A stretch of DNA of 64,000 nt from NCBI GenBank assembly GCA_934045075.1, contig OW203730.1, positions 8,708,192 through 8,772,191 of the forward strand, given 5' to 3'. Position 1 is the stretch's first letter; each line of letters begins with the position of its first letter. The DNA is from Yponomeuta sedellus (lineage: Eukaryota; Arthropoda; Insecta; Lepidoptera; Yponomeutidae). Below, piece after piece: positions 10,513-21,602 of this stretch. A program made the translations under genes and the position numbers. The notes below the pieces were generated by a model. It ran no database searches, was not told the origin of the DNA, and saw only the letters and a program-made list of their open reading frames with translations.

Positions 10513-10710
10513 CACCTGTCTGTTAGCTTTTAGAATATACCTCGGGTTCTAGAGAGACTTCGGTTTTCGCCGAAAGCAAACGAGTGTAATATTACTTCCT
10601 GCTCGGTAACTGTTAATTTAATGTCATATTAGTTCCGATATTTCTATTACACGAATATATCCGATTCTATCCGATAGTAGCCGAGGTATATTCTAAAAGC
10701 TAACACACTG
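10513..10710. mobile_element. MITE with TA flanks, copy 2 (uninterrupted)
   Basis: Ends carry TTAGCTTTTAGAATATACC in inverse orientation with TA outside (10511-10512, 10711-10712). Internal sequence matches the 2225-2613 element in reverse orientation (TCCGATAGTAGCCGAGG, GCCGAAAG, GAGTGTAATATTACT). Confidence 0.75.
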
Positions 10711-10712
10711 TA

Positions 10713-12591
10713 GTACTAATCACCCGATTGTGTATAACTAGTACTACAGCTAGAGAAAAGACCGTTGACTTACCTACGCTGGTAGAACAACCGAACCCAA
10801 CACTTGCGAAATTTGAAATGGCTTGCGCCTAAGAGAACACTGCATCGGAGTTACCACCAGATTCTATAGGCTGATAATTGAGATGGGAAGGCTTAACTTT
10901 TAGCTTCAGCTTACCATTTTTTCTCTTAACACTTTAATTATGTACCTACCGAAAAGTAACAAACAAGCATCAAAATAAATACGACTATCAAAGAAATTAA
11001 CATTAGATGAGTAACTAAGTATCCCAATACGGAGTGTAGAGTCCGCGGACTAGAGCGATTCCTTCAGAAACTCGGTTCTTAGGGAGTAAACATACTAAAA
11101 TTCCAGAGGGGACAACATAGATGGTGTGATTTTATACCAAATAAAAGCTGATAAACTTTGAAAGTTGTATTCTATACACTTTTTTAAATTTCTAAACTAC
11201 GTGCTACGCTCTGGAAAAATAAAAAAGTCTAAATCGTGTTATAAAGCGCGTCAAGATAAGTTAAATTGACCATGCAGTCACTTGCCATGTCATATTATAT
11301 GTAAGTATCACTCGTATCATTCCATTAAAAGTTATGTTCAGCAAAAAGTTATAATTTTTGACCCTCTGTAGCTTAAAATCTATGAACACCAATTAGCAAT
11401 TTTAGATATATGACTTTTAAGTTACCCTAAATACCCAAACTCTCAAATATAACTATGTGTTTGTAAAGATATCCGGGCTCAAAGATACATGCGTGTTTTT
11501 TCGCTAGGCCCTACAAGAACCAATGCCAGTAAGAGAGCACCATTGTATCGCATGTACAACAACAACATTTCCTTCACAGATGTAGACACATTTTTTCTTT
11601 CCAAACAGTGTTGCAGGCAGATATTTATTGTAATTTTAAGAAATTTGTAACTCGTACTTTGCTGTGTAATTGTTTGCTCATAATTACTTACGTAGCCACA
11701 TTTTGATTTAAGTGCCTCTATTATTAATATTATTTAATTTTATCTATTGAGTTTAATGCAATAGTTAAACTAACAGCAATTTTCTAGTAATTTGCTTTTT
11801 TTTGTAAATTACTAAGTATACATAGATGCTTTTGTATTGTTTTGTATCTTTTTAAGTAACAAGAGATTGTCTTCATGAATTTTATTTATTCTAGTCTTAT
11901 CGCACACTATGCTCTTATCTAGCGGTTAGGTCTGCTTAGGAATTAACAAAATTTAATAAGCTAAGTCGTTTACTGTATTTAAGTGTTTTTTGTTGATTCT
12001 GTTTTTCCTCCTTTATAAAATAAAATAAAAATACTCAAGTCCAAAAAAGTGATAATACATCACGCAATACGATGTTAAAAGTCCGATATTTTAAGGCTCC
12101 AAATATGGAAATTTGTTGTTTAGAAATAGGGCTAATCACTGGTCGCGTGGTCTCGTACAATGCCATATAATTCAATTTGCAAGGGTCGAACTTCTGACAG
12201 TGGACGTTTCGAACTCCCAGTGTGTGCCACTTAAGATAATTTGCGTTAGCACTATTCGTTTCGGCCTATAAAGCGCAGGCGGGCGGGCGTGATTCCGGAC
12301 TGCGACCTCTCAACCAATGAGGGCGCCCCAGGGTTTTCCCTGAAGGCTTTTGTTTCTACGCATTTTCGATACACGTAGGTCTACATTAGCAATGTTACAT
12401 AGCTTTTTTATCAATTCTTTAGCAGTGACCAACTATATCTGCTACTCTTACTTACTGATCTTAGAGCAATGGGTTTTATAGAAACACTATTCCATAAAAT
12501 ACTTGAAAAACGCTGATAAAAAGCGTCCGTAGTGGAGATTTTACGAGATAAAAACGGTACCACGTAATAAATAATACTACTCCAAGAAGTT
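10713..12591. other. AT-rich noncoding DNA, nothing recognised
   Basis: No coding similarity, repeats with clear limits, or structured RNA signal recognised. Confidence 0.5.
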
Positions 12592-12740
12592 CCGGGTCCG
12601 ATCCCCGGCTGGGGACAAAAAAAACCCCAGGTCTTGGATGTTTACATGTTTGTGATGTCGTTGTTTCTGGTTCCCACGACACAGGGTATCCTAGTGTGGA
12701 GCCAGAGGCAATGTATGTGGCAGTATGTAAATTTTAATAG
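12592..12740 (+). mobile_element. SINE-B copy 1 (5' truncated)
   Basis: Starts within the tRNA-like part at GGGTCCGATCCCCGGCTGG, then the A-rich GACAAAAAAAACC, GTCTTGGATGTTTACATG, GGTTCCCACGACACAGGG and TATCCTAGTGTGGAGCCAG. Matches 38842-39045 (+) and 40225-40690 (-). Confidence 0.75.
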
Positions 12741-13299
12741 TACCTATACTTCAGAGGAATCGTGTTTTTATACATTACTGTACACATTGTGCCGTGCTTA
12801 TTTACCAAAAAGTGAAAAACAGTATTGGCGATTGAAAAAGCATCCAATAACCTTGTTTCCAATGTCTCCAAGAACTTTCGTAGCCATTGAATTTTGAAGA
12901 TTTTAACAGATATATTATTGCAAAAAATAGATTCGAAAAATAAAATGTAAAATGTGTTAAAGGTGAACTCATCTGATCTCTCTTCCAGCGAATCTTATCA
13001 TAAGATGTTTCAATTAACAACGTTCGTTAATGAGAAGTTAATATTGAGTAACAATTGCGACTTAGGCATAAAATGCAATCCTCAAACGCCAAGTTCCGGA
13101 GTACCTCCGTGTGTACACGTAATTATTTCGCACTAATTCCCTATCTCACGCCAGGGTTATTACAATGCCGAAAGTTGCACTGCAGTGTGTTGTTAGCTGC
13201 TAGGCTGGCTGCAAACGATGCGGTGGTTGGTAGTCCTAAACATGCTTACTAGCTAGCTGGTATGCCCGTGATTTCGTTCTCGTACTCGCTCCCTTTTAG

Positions 13300-13510
13300 A
13301 TTTACTTAGGGTTTTCCGAGATTACTGTGGGCTTAATCACCACGGTTGCCAACCACAAATTGGCGATTTCAAGCGCTGTGGTATGTGAATAGACACTTAC
13401 CTATGTTCCCTCAAATGTTTTCTTTGACGGTTAGCGAATGGTATTACTTCTATAAATTCACAAATGTGCGTTACTTAGAAAAAAACGTCGTTGGAGTACC
13501 GAAATTGAAA
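13300..13510 (-). mobile_element. SINE-D-like fragment
   Basis: Carries GTGGGCTTAATCACCACGG, GCGATTTCAAGCGC and a degenerate TTTTCTTTGACGGTTAGCG. These match the better copy at 30845-31125 and the fragments at 29440-29600 and 63935-64000. Confidence 0.6.
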
Positions 13511-15485
13511 CTATGACAACAGTTTCGGACAACAGGCAAGTGCTAAATCAATGCGCAGCCACCGTATGTGAAATCGTAATGCATTCGTGTAGGCCGTAGA
13601 TTGATGATCGAGTATGTTAATACTTACATCTCTGTGAAATTAAAGACTAAGACATACTTACAAAATTAGTGAAGTACCGAAGTGGTAAAACGCTGAAGTT
13701 TTTTTAAAGTTTTTTATTATCAGCCATACTTTACTCAGTCATTGCAACAAAAATATATCCATCAACTAACTGTCGATATGAGACCTATTTTTTATGTTAC
13801 GGTATTGCAGTTTCTTTGCTCAAATTTACAAATTAGACGTGGCGTGTGCGAGAAACCTAAAAGGTCTTGGCAGGCGCCTTTGGCTCAGTCTACCAGCTCG
13901 AGTGTTCCTAGATCGATTGTTGTTTATTTCAAGACTGTTTCGGTAGTTTTAATTAGTTTACAGACGAGAGTTTTATTTCGCAAAAAGTGACGTCTGATCC
14001 AATAATGCAGTAATTCCTTCCACATGATGTATTAATACCTCTGTGTACTTACTAAAAATACAAGTAAATCTCTACCTACCCTTCAGGATAAGTGGCGAAA
14101 AGTTTACTCGTTATACACGTAGATATAACGTGGAAGCTTTCTAGATATTTGCTTCTTCAGTCGAGAGAAGCAATTTATTAGATTCCGTCATCAGACGTGG
14201 AGAGCGGGTGAAGGGGCACAGTCAATGTATCAGTTATCTAAGTAAATATACAATTCTCTTTCCACGATACGAAAGGAATATAACTGAACAATATCAGGAA
14301 TTTCAACTACGAATTGGCCTGTTTAAAATAATAGTCACGTGGGTCGAAGCAACTCCGGAATTTCATTAAAATTATGAAGCTATGTAACGTACGACCTGAA
14401 TTTTGATGACCACACTCGTTTACTTATTTTATTATGGAATTTGAATTGCGGGGAGATGTTTTGATGGAGGTTTTACCTGTGTAAGTACTACCTGTCATCT
14501 CTACATCTTTCTGACCTAGGCTGAAGCAATCACTAATTAAGCCCTTATTTTTCGTTGAGAGTTTAAGGAGTGATTTTTCAAATGTCGGATAAGCACTAAT
14601 ATAATTGATAAATATTAAAATTAAAGATTTTTGGAAATTATTATTACTGTCGACAAATAGATTGACCAAATTATTTTACATGAAGGTATTTGGGATCTCC
14701 TTAGCTGGATACGAGGGATAGAAATTAGTATTTTTACATTTTAGTTTGGTGAAATTATCAAAGAAAAAACAAAAATTGCTCTAACATGTGAATTTCTACC
14801 GCAAACTTGTCCCGACAGCGTGGATTTTTGTTCAAATTATCCGCCGTGCATTGTACTAAGCCATTTTAGGTCATAAACTAGATAAGTATTTTGGTTTAAA
14901 ATAAATAGATGGCTGATATTTTATAACATGCTGGGCGCTAGTTAGCGCCGCTGCGCGTGAAACAAATCATGAAATCTTTATTTACTTCATAATATTGATT
15001 TTTTAATTAATACATTGTTACAAAAAAAACATCATAAATCGCATCGAAGTATTAAACTGTATTTCCTAAAATGACCTATCAACTTTTGAGAAATATATAA
15101 GAGCCTAGAACCAAAATAGACGTTTTTAATGCAATTGTTTCAGGTTTTTTATTGACCTTATGCACTAAACTATTCGAAAAAGTTATTTTTGATGCAAACT
15201 TTCCGTTTTCTAGAAGAGAAATCTTTTTATTAATGACTCGGGGCAAACTATCTGGGTCGCAACTTAAGGCAACGCCACTTAAAAATGTTTAAATTACTTC
15301 CGGATTGTTTAAACCATTTTTCTCTGTCTACTTAAATTACTACTAAGTTACTAAGTAACTATATGAAAACGCATATGTCTAAATTATATTTTTTCAGAAC
15401 TTTGGTTGGGCATAATTAAAATAAAAATTAATTCAAAGTAACTTCATAGAGTAATCCCATATCAAGGCCAATGTCCTGTTAACTG
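13511..15485. other. Noncoding DNA, nothing recognised
   Basis: Only isolated short motifs, such as GGGCGCTAGTTAGCGCCG at 14934. No gene is seen. Confidence 0.45.
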
Positions 15486-15543
15486 ATTAAGAAATACTAA
15501 AACAAAAGCAGTCCACACTGCTTTTGTTTTAGAATTTCTTAAT
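15486..15543. repeat. 27-bp hairpin with 4-nt loop
   Basis: Arms 15486-15512 and 15517-15543 pair with a single A-A mismatch (ATTAAGAAAT and CTAAAACAAAAGCAGT in the left arm). No TIR-type target duplication is visible; it may be a collapsed foldback element. Confidence 0.85.
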
Positions 15544-15589
15544 GATTCGCGATACTCATACATAGTTATATATTAAACGAGTCTACCTA

Positions 15590-15665
15590 CCCGGTCTACC
15601 CGAGACCACGGCAACTGTAACGCTGCCGAAACGTCGGGAAATAAGGTAATTACGTTTTACCTAAT
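15590..15665 (+). repeat. Short repeat with GCCGAAACGTCGG motif
   Basis: The phrase GACCACGGCAACTGTAACGC then TGCCGAAACGTCGG recurs, diverged, near 28345, 40085 (+) and 45195-45235 (-). The family is not identified. Confidence 0.55.
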
Positions 15666-16093
15666 AAATAATCGCGAATTGACCTGTTTAATATATAACG
15701 ATGCTTTTAATTTGTTTACAATAATTAGTGCCTGGCAACGTAGGTATTTGTAGTACCAGCTCTTGTTGTCATACTCTAATTAAAATTAAAGTCCTTACCA
15801 TGAATACTTTTTTTTAATTAAGTACCTACGCAACAATCTATTCAAGAAAATTACTTGGCTTACAACCAGCATTCTCATCGTTGCAAATCGAAACTATATT
15901 GGCGCAACTATCGGTAGCGCATCAGTGACAACTTCTACTTCATAACAAAAACAGCCACAGAATCAATCAAAGTTGCTTCTTCCCGGGGCAAGTTGAACAA
16001 AAACCAATACTGTCGGAGGAAACGCGGCCCGTGGTAATCCCCGTCAGTCATATGCGTGACTCCGGGCACGAAAATGGAGCCGACACGACGGGC

Positions 16094-16460
16094 TCACTGA
16101 CCCGACACCGGGTATATCGTGAGAGGCCATAGAACTACAAGGCGTAGAAAAGCAGCTCGGGCATGCGACATGAAGCCACGGACAGAGAGACCATATACAT
16201 GGTCAGACCATTTACAAGAGACATAGCCCTCCCCTAATGAGCGCCATAGCGCCCTGTCTTCAGCTTTCCGCATCCAGCATCTGCCGGCAGTTTGTCGCAT
16301 ATCGTCACCCCACCTGGTTGGAGGGCGTCCAACACTACGTATGCCGAGTCGTGGTGTCCACTCAAGAACACGTTTTCTCCGACGCTTGTTGGTTCTTCGC
16401 GAAATATGGCCAGTCCAAAGTTATAATGTGCAGTAGAACATATCCTTAAAATAATAGTAA
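16094..16460 (-). pseudogene. LINE ORF2 C-terminal fragment
   Basis: Read on the - strand from about 16460, a decayed frame passes phrases typical of the C-terminal end of many insect non-LTR retrotransposon polymerases: RQTAGRCWMRKAEDR then ALWRSLGEGYV (visible in 16094-16300). The + strand shows the complementary phrases CACCTGGTTGGAGGGCGTCC and ACTCAAGAACACG. The element would encode a reverse transcriptase used in target-primed insertion; here only a 5'-truncated, non-functional remnant remains. Neighbours are noncoding. The exact LINE clade cannot be decided. Confidence 0.65.
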
Positions 16461-16492
16461 CGATTTCAAATTAACCCTGTAATTATTAAATT

Positions 16493-16541
16493 AAACTTCG
16501 TAAGTTAAGTAATTAACTTAACTTACGAAGTTAGTTAATTA
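16493..16541. repeat. Hairpin of about 20 bp arms
   Basis: AAACTTCGTAAGTTAAGT is followed after a few bases by its complement ACTTAACTTACGAAGTT, within AT-rich DNA rich in TTAATTAA. Confidence 0.75.
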
Positions 16542-17224
16542 AACAAACTAATAAGCAATCGCGATCAGACCCGACATTGCTTATTATGTTAGGTTAGGGT
16601 ACATACTAAAATTTTGAAATGTTTTGGGTAATTTCGGATGCATTAAAACGAATTACTAACTTATGATAATATATAATGAATAAAATTACCATGGTTACAA
16701 AACTTATGGAAATTGTAATATTATTATGAGCATACATTATTTACGCTTTAACTATATAAGCGGAATAATATTTACGCCTGTGTGCTTTAACGAACTATAT
16801 GATTGTTTTAAAAATAACAAAAAAAATTATGGCCGACAATATGCGACAGATGCATCTCACATGCTCCAAAGAGTATATAACCACTACGTTTTACATGCTC
16901 CTTCTATGTGTTATTAGTCTGTGAGGCTATTTCACCCTCTCTATTGTAACTGTTATGTATGACACACTATGTACTTACCTACTTGCTGCTGTGTAGGTTG
17001 GGAGTCTTAGCAAGTGCGTAAACTTTAGGGCCTTCCATTAAATAATGAATCCTAGTGATTTAATTCATAATCACTGATAAAATTCATGCTAAAAGAGTGA
17101 TGCAGCTCATCTAATGCTTGAAAAGTCATGATATGGACATAGCGGTAGTTTATTGCAAACGTAACATAAGATAAGATATATAACGTAACGTGTTATTTCT
17201 TACATTAATTCACACATGTATGAA

Positions 17225-17690
17225 CCATAGACTTGGGCAAAGTGTGTCCTTAGAGGGAGTTGTTATGTCTCATATCTTTGCTCACCGAGACACACTATAT
17301 CTCTATCATATCTCGCTCACCACTTGTGCTCTAGCTCATACGACGTACAATCAACTAAGTGCGTGTGGAAACAAGAAACACAAGTGGTGAGTCAGTCTAG
17401 TCTACCTATTCCCTACTTTATCCAGATCACATGTTTTTTTTGGTGATCTTTCTCTCATCGCTCGTTGGTTACGACGAGAAATGCGGCCGAATGTAACCGA
17501 TGTCAGACCATGTTGATCTCGCTCTCGTGCATTGTGTGTGAGCTACATAAAGTAGCAGGAGATGACTTTCGTACTGAGTTGAGAGTATGTAGGGAGCCAG
17601 ATATAGTTGACATCTCTGGGATATGAATGGGACACACTTGACGGCGAGGGAGTTGTGTGTCCACTCATATCTGGCTCTTGAGTTACCCAA
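17225..17690. repeat. Unclassified repeat-like block with direct repeats
   Basis: AGGGAGTTGT followed by CTCATATCT occurs near 17252 and again near 17650. CTCACCACTTGTG (17318) and its complement CACAAGTGGTGAG (17380) form an inverted pair. The composition is richer in GC than the surroundings. It may be a decayed foldback or MITE. Confidence 0.4.
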
Positions 17691-17995
17691 GGCTAATGAG
17701 CCAGATAGCCAATTATACTTTGTATGAGATAGGTAATTACTGTGTATCTACAGGGCGATTTTGAAGTCTGATAGAATGATTTGGCGTCAAACTGTTAATC
17801 CAAATTCGAAGTGGTAGGAAATTCCGTAACCTTGGAAAATGTTTTCTAATATGTTTTTCATTTTATTTGTTTAGAAACATAGACAAGGCTACACAAATAG
17901 AGACTAAACAAGAATTTGAGTTTCTAATTAACAAGAAGTTTAATTTTTTTTTTAAACTTGTACCATATGCTGGTTGGAATGAATGAATTAATTAA

Positions 17996-18047
17996 CAATA
18001 TTGTTTCAGGTATCCCTAATAGTTTGGGGATACCTGAAACAATATTG
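17996..18047. repeat. Perfect 21-bp hairpin
   Basis: Arms 17996-18016 and 18027-18047 are exact complements (core GTTTCAGGTATCCC) around a 10-nt loop. The arm end GAAACAATATG is repeated again just downstream at about 18057. Confidence 0.85.
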
Positions 18048-18673
18048 AAACTATTTGAAACAATATGTTTCAAATGTTATGTTCAAGTTCAGAAGTGAAC
18101 TGGTTAAGCACGGTAGGCGAATTTAAAGTCACCCTGTAGAGTAAGTGCCACTGTAAACGGGCCACGTGCTTCAGATACAAAACTCCGCCACTTGCAGTTT
18201 CAATATATTTTAACGATTGACGCTGTTAGAACTCCATATAAAATGTTCGTTGGTGGCGTTTTGTGGTTGTACCGAGTGACTCGTGTGCAGCTGTCTAGAT
18301 AGATACTGGTTTTTGTTTTGCAGAGTGGCTGAATGAGTAGCCATACTTACTGCGGGTTAAGTACCTGCATTTCAGGGTACTAGTTAACTAAATCAGCTGT
18401 TTATGTCACTCTATTCAGTGCGTATCATTTCTACTTTCTCCAGATTACTACAGTGACAGTGATATCCGGATCATCTTGTTTACATATTATATGACACTGA
18501 TGCAAAAAAACTATATTATTACTAACTAACCCCGCAATCATTGTTTTACCATTTTGAAATCACAAACGTAGGAATGACTGATTATATCTTCCATAGTTGT
18601 CAGGTAGTCAAACTTGTTACCGTTAGACTAAAGAGGGATATTTTAGATTGTGATTATCTAATATAATTATAAA

Positions 18674-19345
18674 AACTAGCTGACCCCGCAAACGGTGTTT
18701 TGCCCAAATTGATTAACCTATTCTCAGACCTACCAGATAAACACAACATTTTTCATAATTATAAATCGGTGAAATCGTTTCGGAGGAGCTCGATAAAAAC
18801 ACTGTTGTACGAAATTTTTGTATACTACATTTATAAGAAACTAACTGAAACAGCAAACTTCGTACCGCCTAACAGTCGATTCTTTATTTTTTTTTAATTT
18901 TTCTCTCCATAAGAACCATTCTAGCACTTGAAGGAATATTCTAAATAAAGAATAAGCGAAATCGGTTAAGCTCCTCTCGAGATTTGCGCTTACCAATACA
19001 TTCAGCGATTCATTTTTATATTATACTCGCCTAAGAGTCGAGAGTCGATTCTTTAATTTTTTTTTCTCTCCGTAAGAACCATTCTCGTCCTTCAAGGAAT
19101 ATTCTAAAAAAAGAATCAGCAAAATCGATTCAGCTGCTCTCGAGATTTGCGCTTACCAATACATTCAGCGATTCATTTTTATATTATACTCGCCTAAGAG
19201 TCGAGAGTCGATTCTTTGATTTTTCTCTCTCCGTAAGAACCATCCTCGTACTTCAAGGAATATTCTAAAAAAAGAATCAGCGTAATCGGTTCAGCTGCTC
19301 GCGAATTTGCGCTTACCAACACATTCAGCGATTCATTTTTATATT
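18674..19345. repeat. Repeat starting ACTAGCTGACCCCGCA with a three-fold internal tandem
   Basis: After the ACTAGCTGACCCCGCAAACG start, a block of about 165-170 bp is repeated from about 18874, 19044 and 19208. Each unit runs GTCGATTCTTT, CTCCGTAAGAACCAT, CTTCAAGGAATATTC, AATCAGC and GATTTGCGCTTACCAA. The same block is nested in the MITE at 2303-2480. The inverse of the start motif (GCGGGGTCAGCTAGT) occurs at about 21618-21632. Confidence 0.7.
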
Positions 19346-19419
19346 TTAGATAAAATGGTATGCTTAAGAATTTCGAAGCGAAAGAGTAAAGCGAGTAATA
19401 ATTGTCTTAGGGGTGTTTT

Positions 19420-19560
19420 TGAATTGTTCCGCTAAAAACGGCCATTTTGCCAAAACTGCTTTAAATTCCTACATTTTTGGACCTAGGTTCTTGTCAGTAG
19501 GTTCTAAAAAGTGCTATAGATTTATGATGTAAACTTTTCCTAAAAATAATTATATCTGTC
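19420..19560. repeat. Family G repeat, copy 3
   Basis: GCTAAAAACGGCCATTTTGCC, CCTAGGTTCT and GGTTCTAAAAAGTGC phrases match the blocks at 6680 and 23270. Confidence 0.5.
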
Positions 19561-19659
19561 ATGGTAGTCAAGTAGTCAAACATGTTACTTTCATAATAAT
19601 GGATGAAACGATTCCGAAGGACTCCGTTTAAACCAAGATTTGTAATATCATATCCACAG

Positions 19660-19830
19660 ATCATATCATACTAATATTACAAAGACGAAAGTTTGTGGGT
19701 ATGTGTGTTTGTTACTTCTTCTCAAAATATCTTATTCCCATAGGAAAATCGATGAACCGTGGGTAAAACCAAGAACGTTTTACCCAACATATAACAATTT
19801 AGAAGTAGAAGAGTAAAGCAAGTAAAGATT
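19660..19830. repeat. Repeat with ATACTAATATTACAAAG / GCGAAAG-type start
   Basis: CATACTAATATTACAAAGAC, GAAAGTTTGTGGGTATGTG and TGTTTGTTACTTCTTCTC resemble a very common lepidopteran interspersed repeat. Limits are uncertain. Confidence 0.5.
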
Positions 19831-20164
19831 GTTTTAGCGGAGTTTTAAATTATTGGTTAAATCTTCAATGGTTGAACAAAGCCTCAATTGGACGTGTGCT
19901 GAAAGCCCAGCGAAATGCCACTAACTGTCACACAGGCAGCCCCTGGCAGCCTTTGTGTAGATTCGTTTGCCACCTTTTGTCATTTCATGGCATATAGTGG
20001 ACGCAATCGACCGCAAATGGCTAGAGCGTTGGTTAGAACATAGCACGCTCGATGGAACCACTTTCGTCGATTCACATTCACTCACCAAATAAGTGACGGT
20101 ATTGTTTCGAATATCGGTGTGTCAAAGAGATGTGTTATCCGAACTAATTGTATATGAATTTGTT

Positions 20165-20290
20165 CTAATCACCGGCGAGCGTGCATACAACTTATGAACG
20201 TTAATAATGCAAAGATGATCTGTCTGAATCATGGCAAGTGGCAGTCCTTGGTTTCTGCCTAAACCTTTGGGTTATGTTATGTTGTAATGT
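20165..20290 (+). repeat. LINE-like fragment (same family as 6130-6250)
   Basis: ACAACTTATGAACGTTAATA, ATCATGGCAAGTGGCAGTCC and GGGTTATGTTATG. Diverged relative to 23155-23250. Confidence 0.55.
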
Positions 20291-20689
20291 TATGTCTAAT
20301 TCGTTAGTTCTTACTTTACTTTATTGCGAAAACAAATGTTTTTGGTATGTTAACAAATGCTATGATACGAGTGTATACAAATGACCTGAGTATATTAAGT
20401 GCACTTCAAATGTATCACTGTGCCCCAACATACAATTTAAGGGGTTCAGAATTACTTTATATGTTGTTGAGTTTTGTTCTACTTAGTAAGAATTTTGTAG
20501 TATATTTTGTACACGTATATAGACCCGCTTCTTACTGCTTCCCCGACTCTCTAAGGTTTTCTGGAACAAATCTCTTTCAGAGATAAGCTCACCTTTGTAC
20601 ATGTTATTTCTTATGTAATGTCCTGTTAAATGTTTCGTGTGCAATAAAGTATAATTAATAGATCCATTCTCTGTGAGACGAAAAAGAAG

Positions 20690-20776
20690 GGAGTGACTTG
20701 ACTGGAGCTAGCATCCCTAGCTATGAACAGAGGTAAATGTAAAGTCCTTGCATCCGCCCCAGACCCCACGGAGGAC
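20690..20776 (+). repeat. LINE 3' end preceding the 67-bp array
   Basis: The phrases GAGCTAGCATCCCTAGC, AAGTCCTTGCATCCGCC and CCCACGGAGGACTAAAGG lead into a GAAGAAGAAG tail, a form seen at the 3' end of insect LINEs. The tail is the first part of the tandem unit that follows. Confidence 0.45.
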
Positions 20777-21104
20777 TAAAGGGACCAAAGAAGAAGAAGA
20801 ATTACTCTGCTTATTCGTAACGGATGTAAATTCGAGAGAGAAGTAAAGGGACCAAAGAAGAAGAAGAATTACTCTGCTTATTCGTAACGGATGTAAATTC
20901 GAGAGAGAAGTAAAGGGACCAAAGAAGAAGAAGAATTACTCTGCTTATTCGTAACGGATGTAAATTCGAGAGAGAAGTAAAGGGACCAAAGAAGAAGAAG
21001 AATTACTCTGCTTATTCGTAACGGATGTAAATTCGAGAGAGAAGTAAAGGGACCAAAGAAGAAGAAGAATTACTCTGCTTATTCGTAACGGATGTAAATT
21101 CGAG
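20777..21104. repeat. 67-bp tandem repeat, five near-identical copies
   Basis: Units start with TAAAGGGACC at 20777, 20844, 20911, 20978 and 21045 (exact 67-bp spacing). Each contains AAAGAAGAAGAAGAATTACT, CTGCTTATTCGTAACGG and ATTCGAGAGAG. By eye the four complete units are identical; the fifth breaks at GAGAAAGTAATTTGG. A related single sequence (GCAACGGATGTAAACTGGGG) occurs at about 33718. Confidence 0.9.
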
Positions 21105-21272
21105 AAAGTAATTTGGATTTGAAACAAATATATTAAATAACCTACGAAACTATGAAAGAAATAAATAAACTACTTAATCTGAAAATAAATACATGAATAT
21201 ATAGCTCAATGTTATGATGGATAATGCTCTTTCAACCGCTTCTTTATTAACCGCTTAATTCATAAGTACATT

Positions 21273-21589
21273 TTTAAAAACCTATTTAGAGGCTAAAAAT
21301 TCCACCCATGCCGGGATTCGAACCCGCGACCTCTGGCTATTCGTGCCAGCGCTCTTTCCAACTGAGCTAATGGGCGACTCACCGGCATCAGTGAAATGTC
21401 GAACCTCTTTACACTATTCTCTGTATTACGTACAGGCAGCGACATCTGGCTGAAATAGATTGCATTACTTACAGCCCCGAGTACCTGCTTTTTTTAATTT
21501 AATTTAGGAATTTTTAGCCTCTAAATAGGTTTTTTAAGATAGTCCTGTTCTTAGCACGGGTTAGTGCATTAAAAATAAAAATAATATAA
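21273..21589. mobile_element. SINE-A copy 3, full, core inverted, 13-bp target duplication
   Basis: Flanked by TCATAAGTACATT at 21260-21272 and 21590-21602. The order is: left repeat AAAAACCTATTTAGAGGC, antisense tRNA-like block (about 21304-21375), leader-like segment ending GCCCCGAGTAC, right repeat GCCTCTAAATAGG, then tail GCACGGGTTAGTGCATT with A-rich end. The tRNA core is opposite in orientation to that in the copy at 45998-46342, while the ends are the same. Confidence 0.9.
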
Positions 21590-21602
21590 TCATAAGTACA
21601 TT

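Noticed and set aside
16571..16602. Telomere-like TTAGG repeats
   Set aside because: TTAGGTTAGGG is a single isolated occurrence, not an array.
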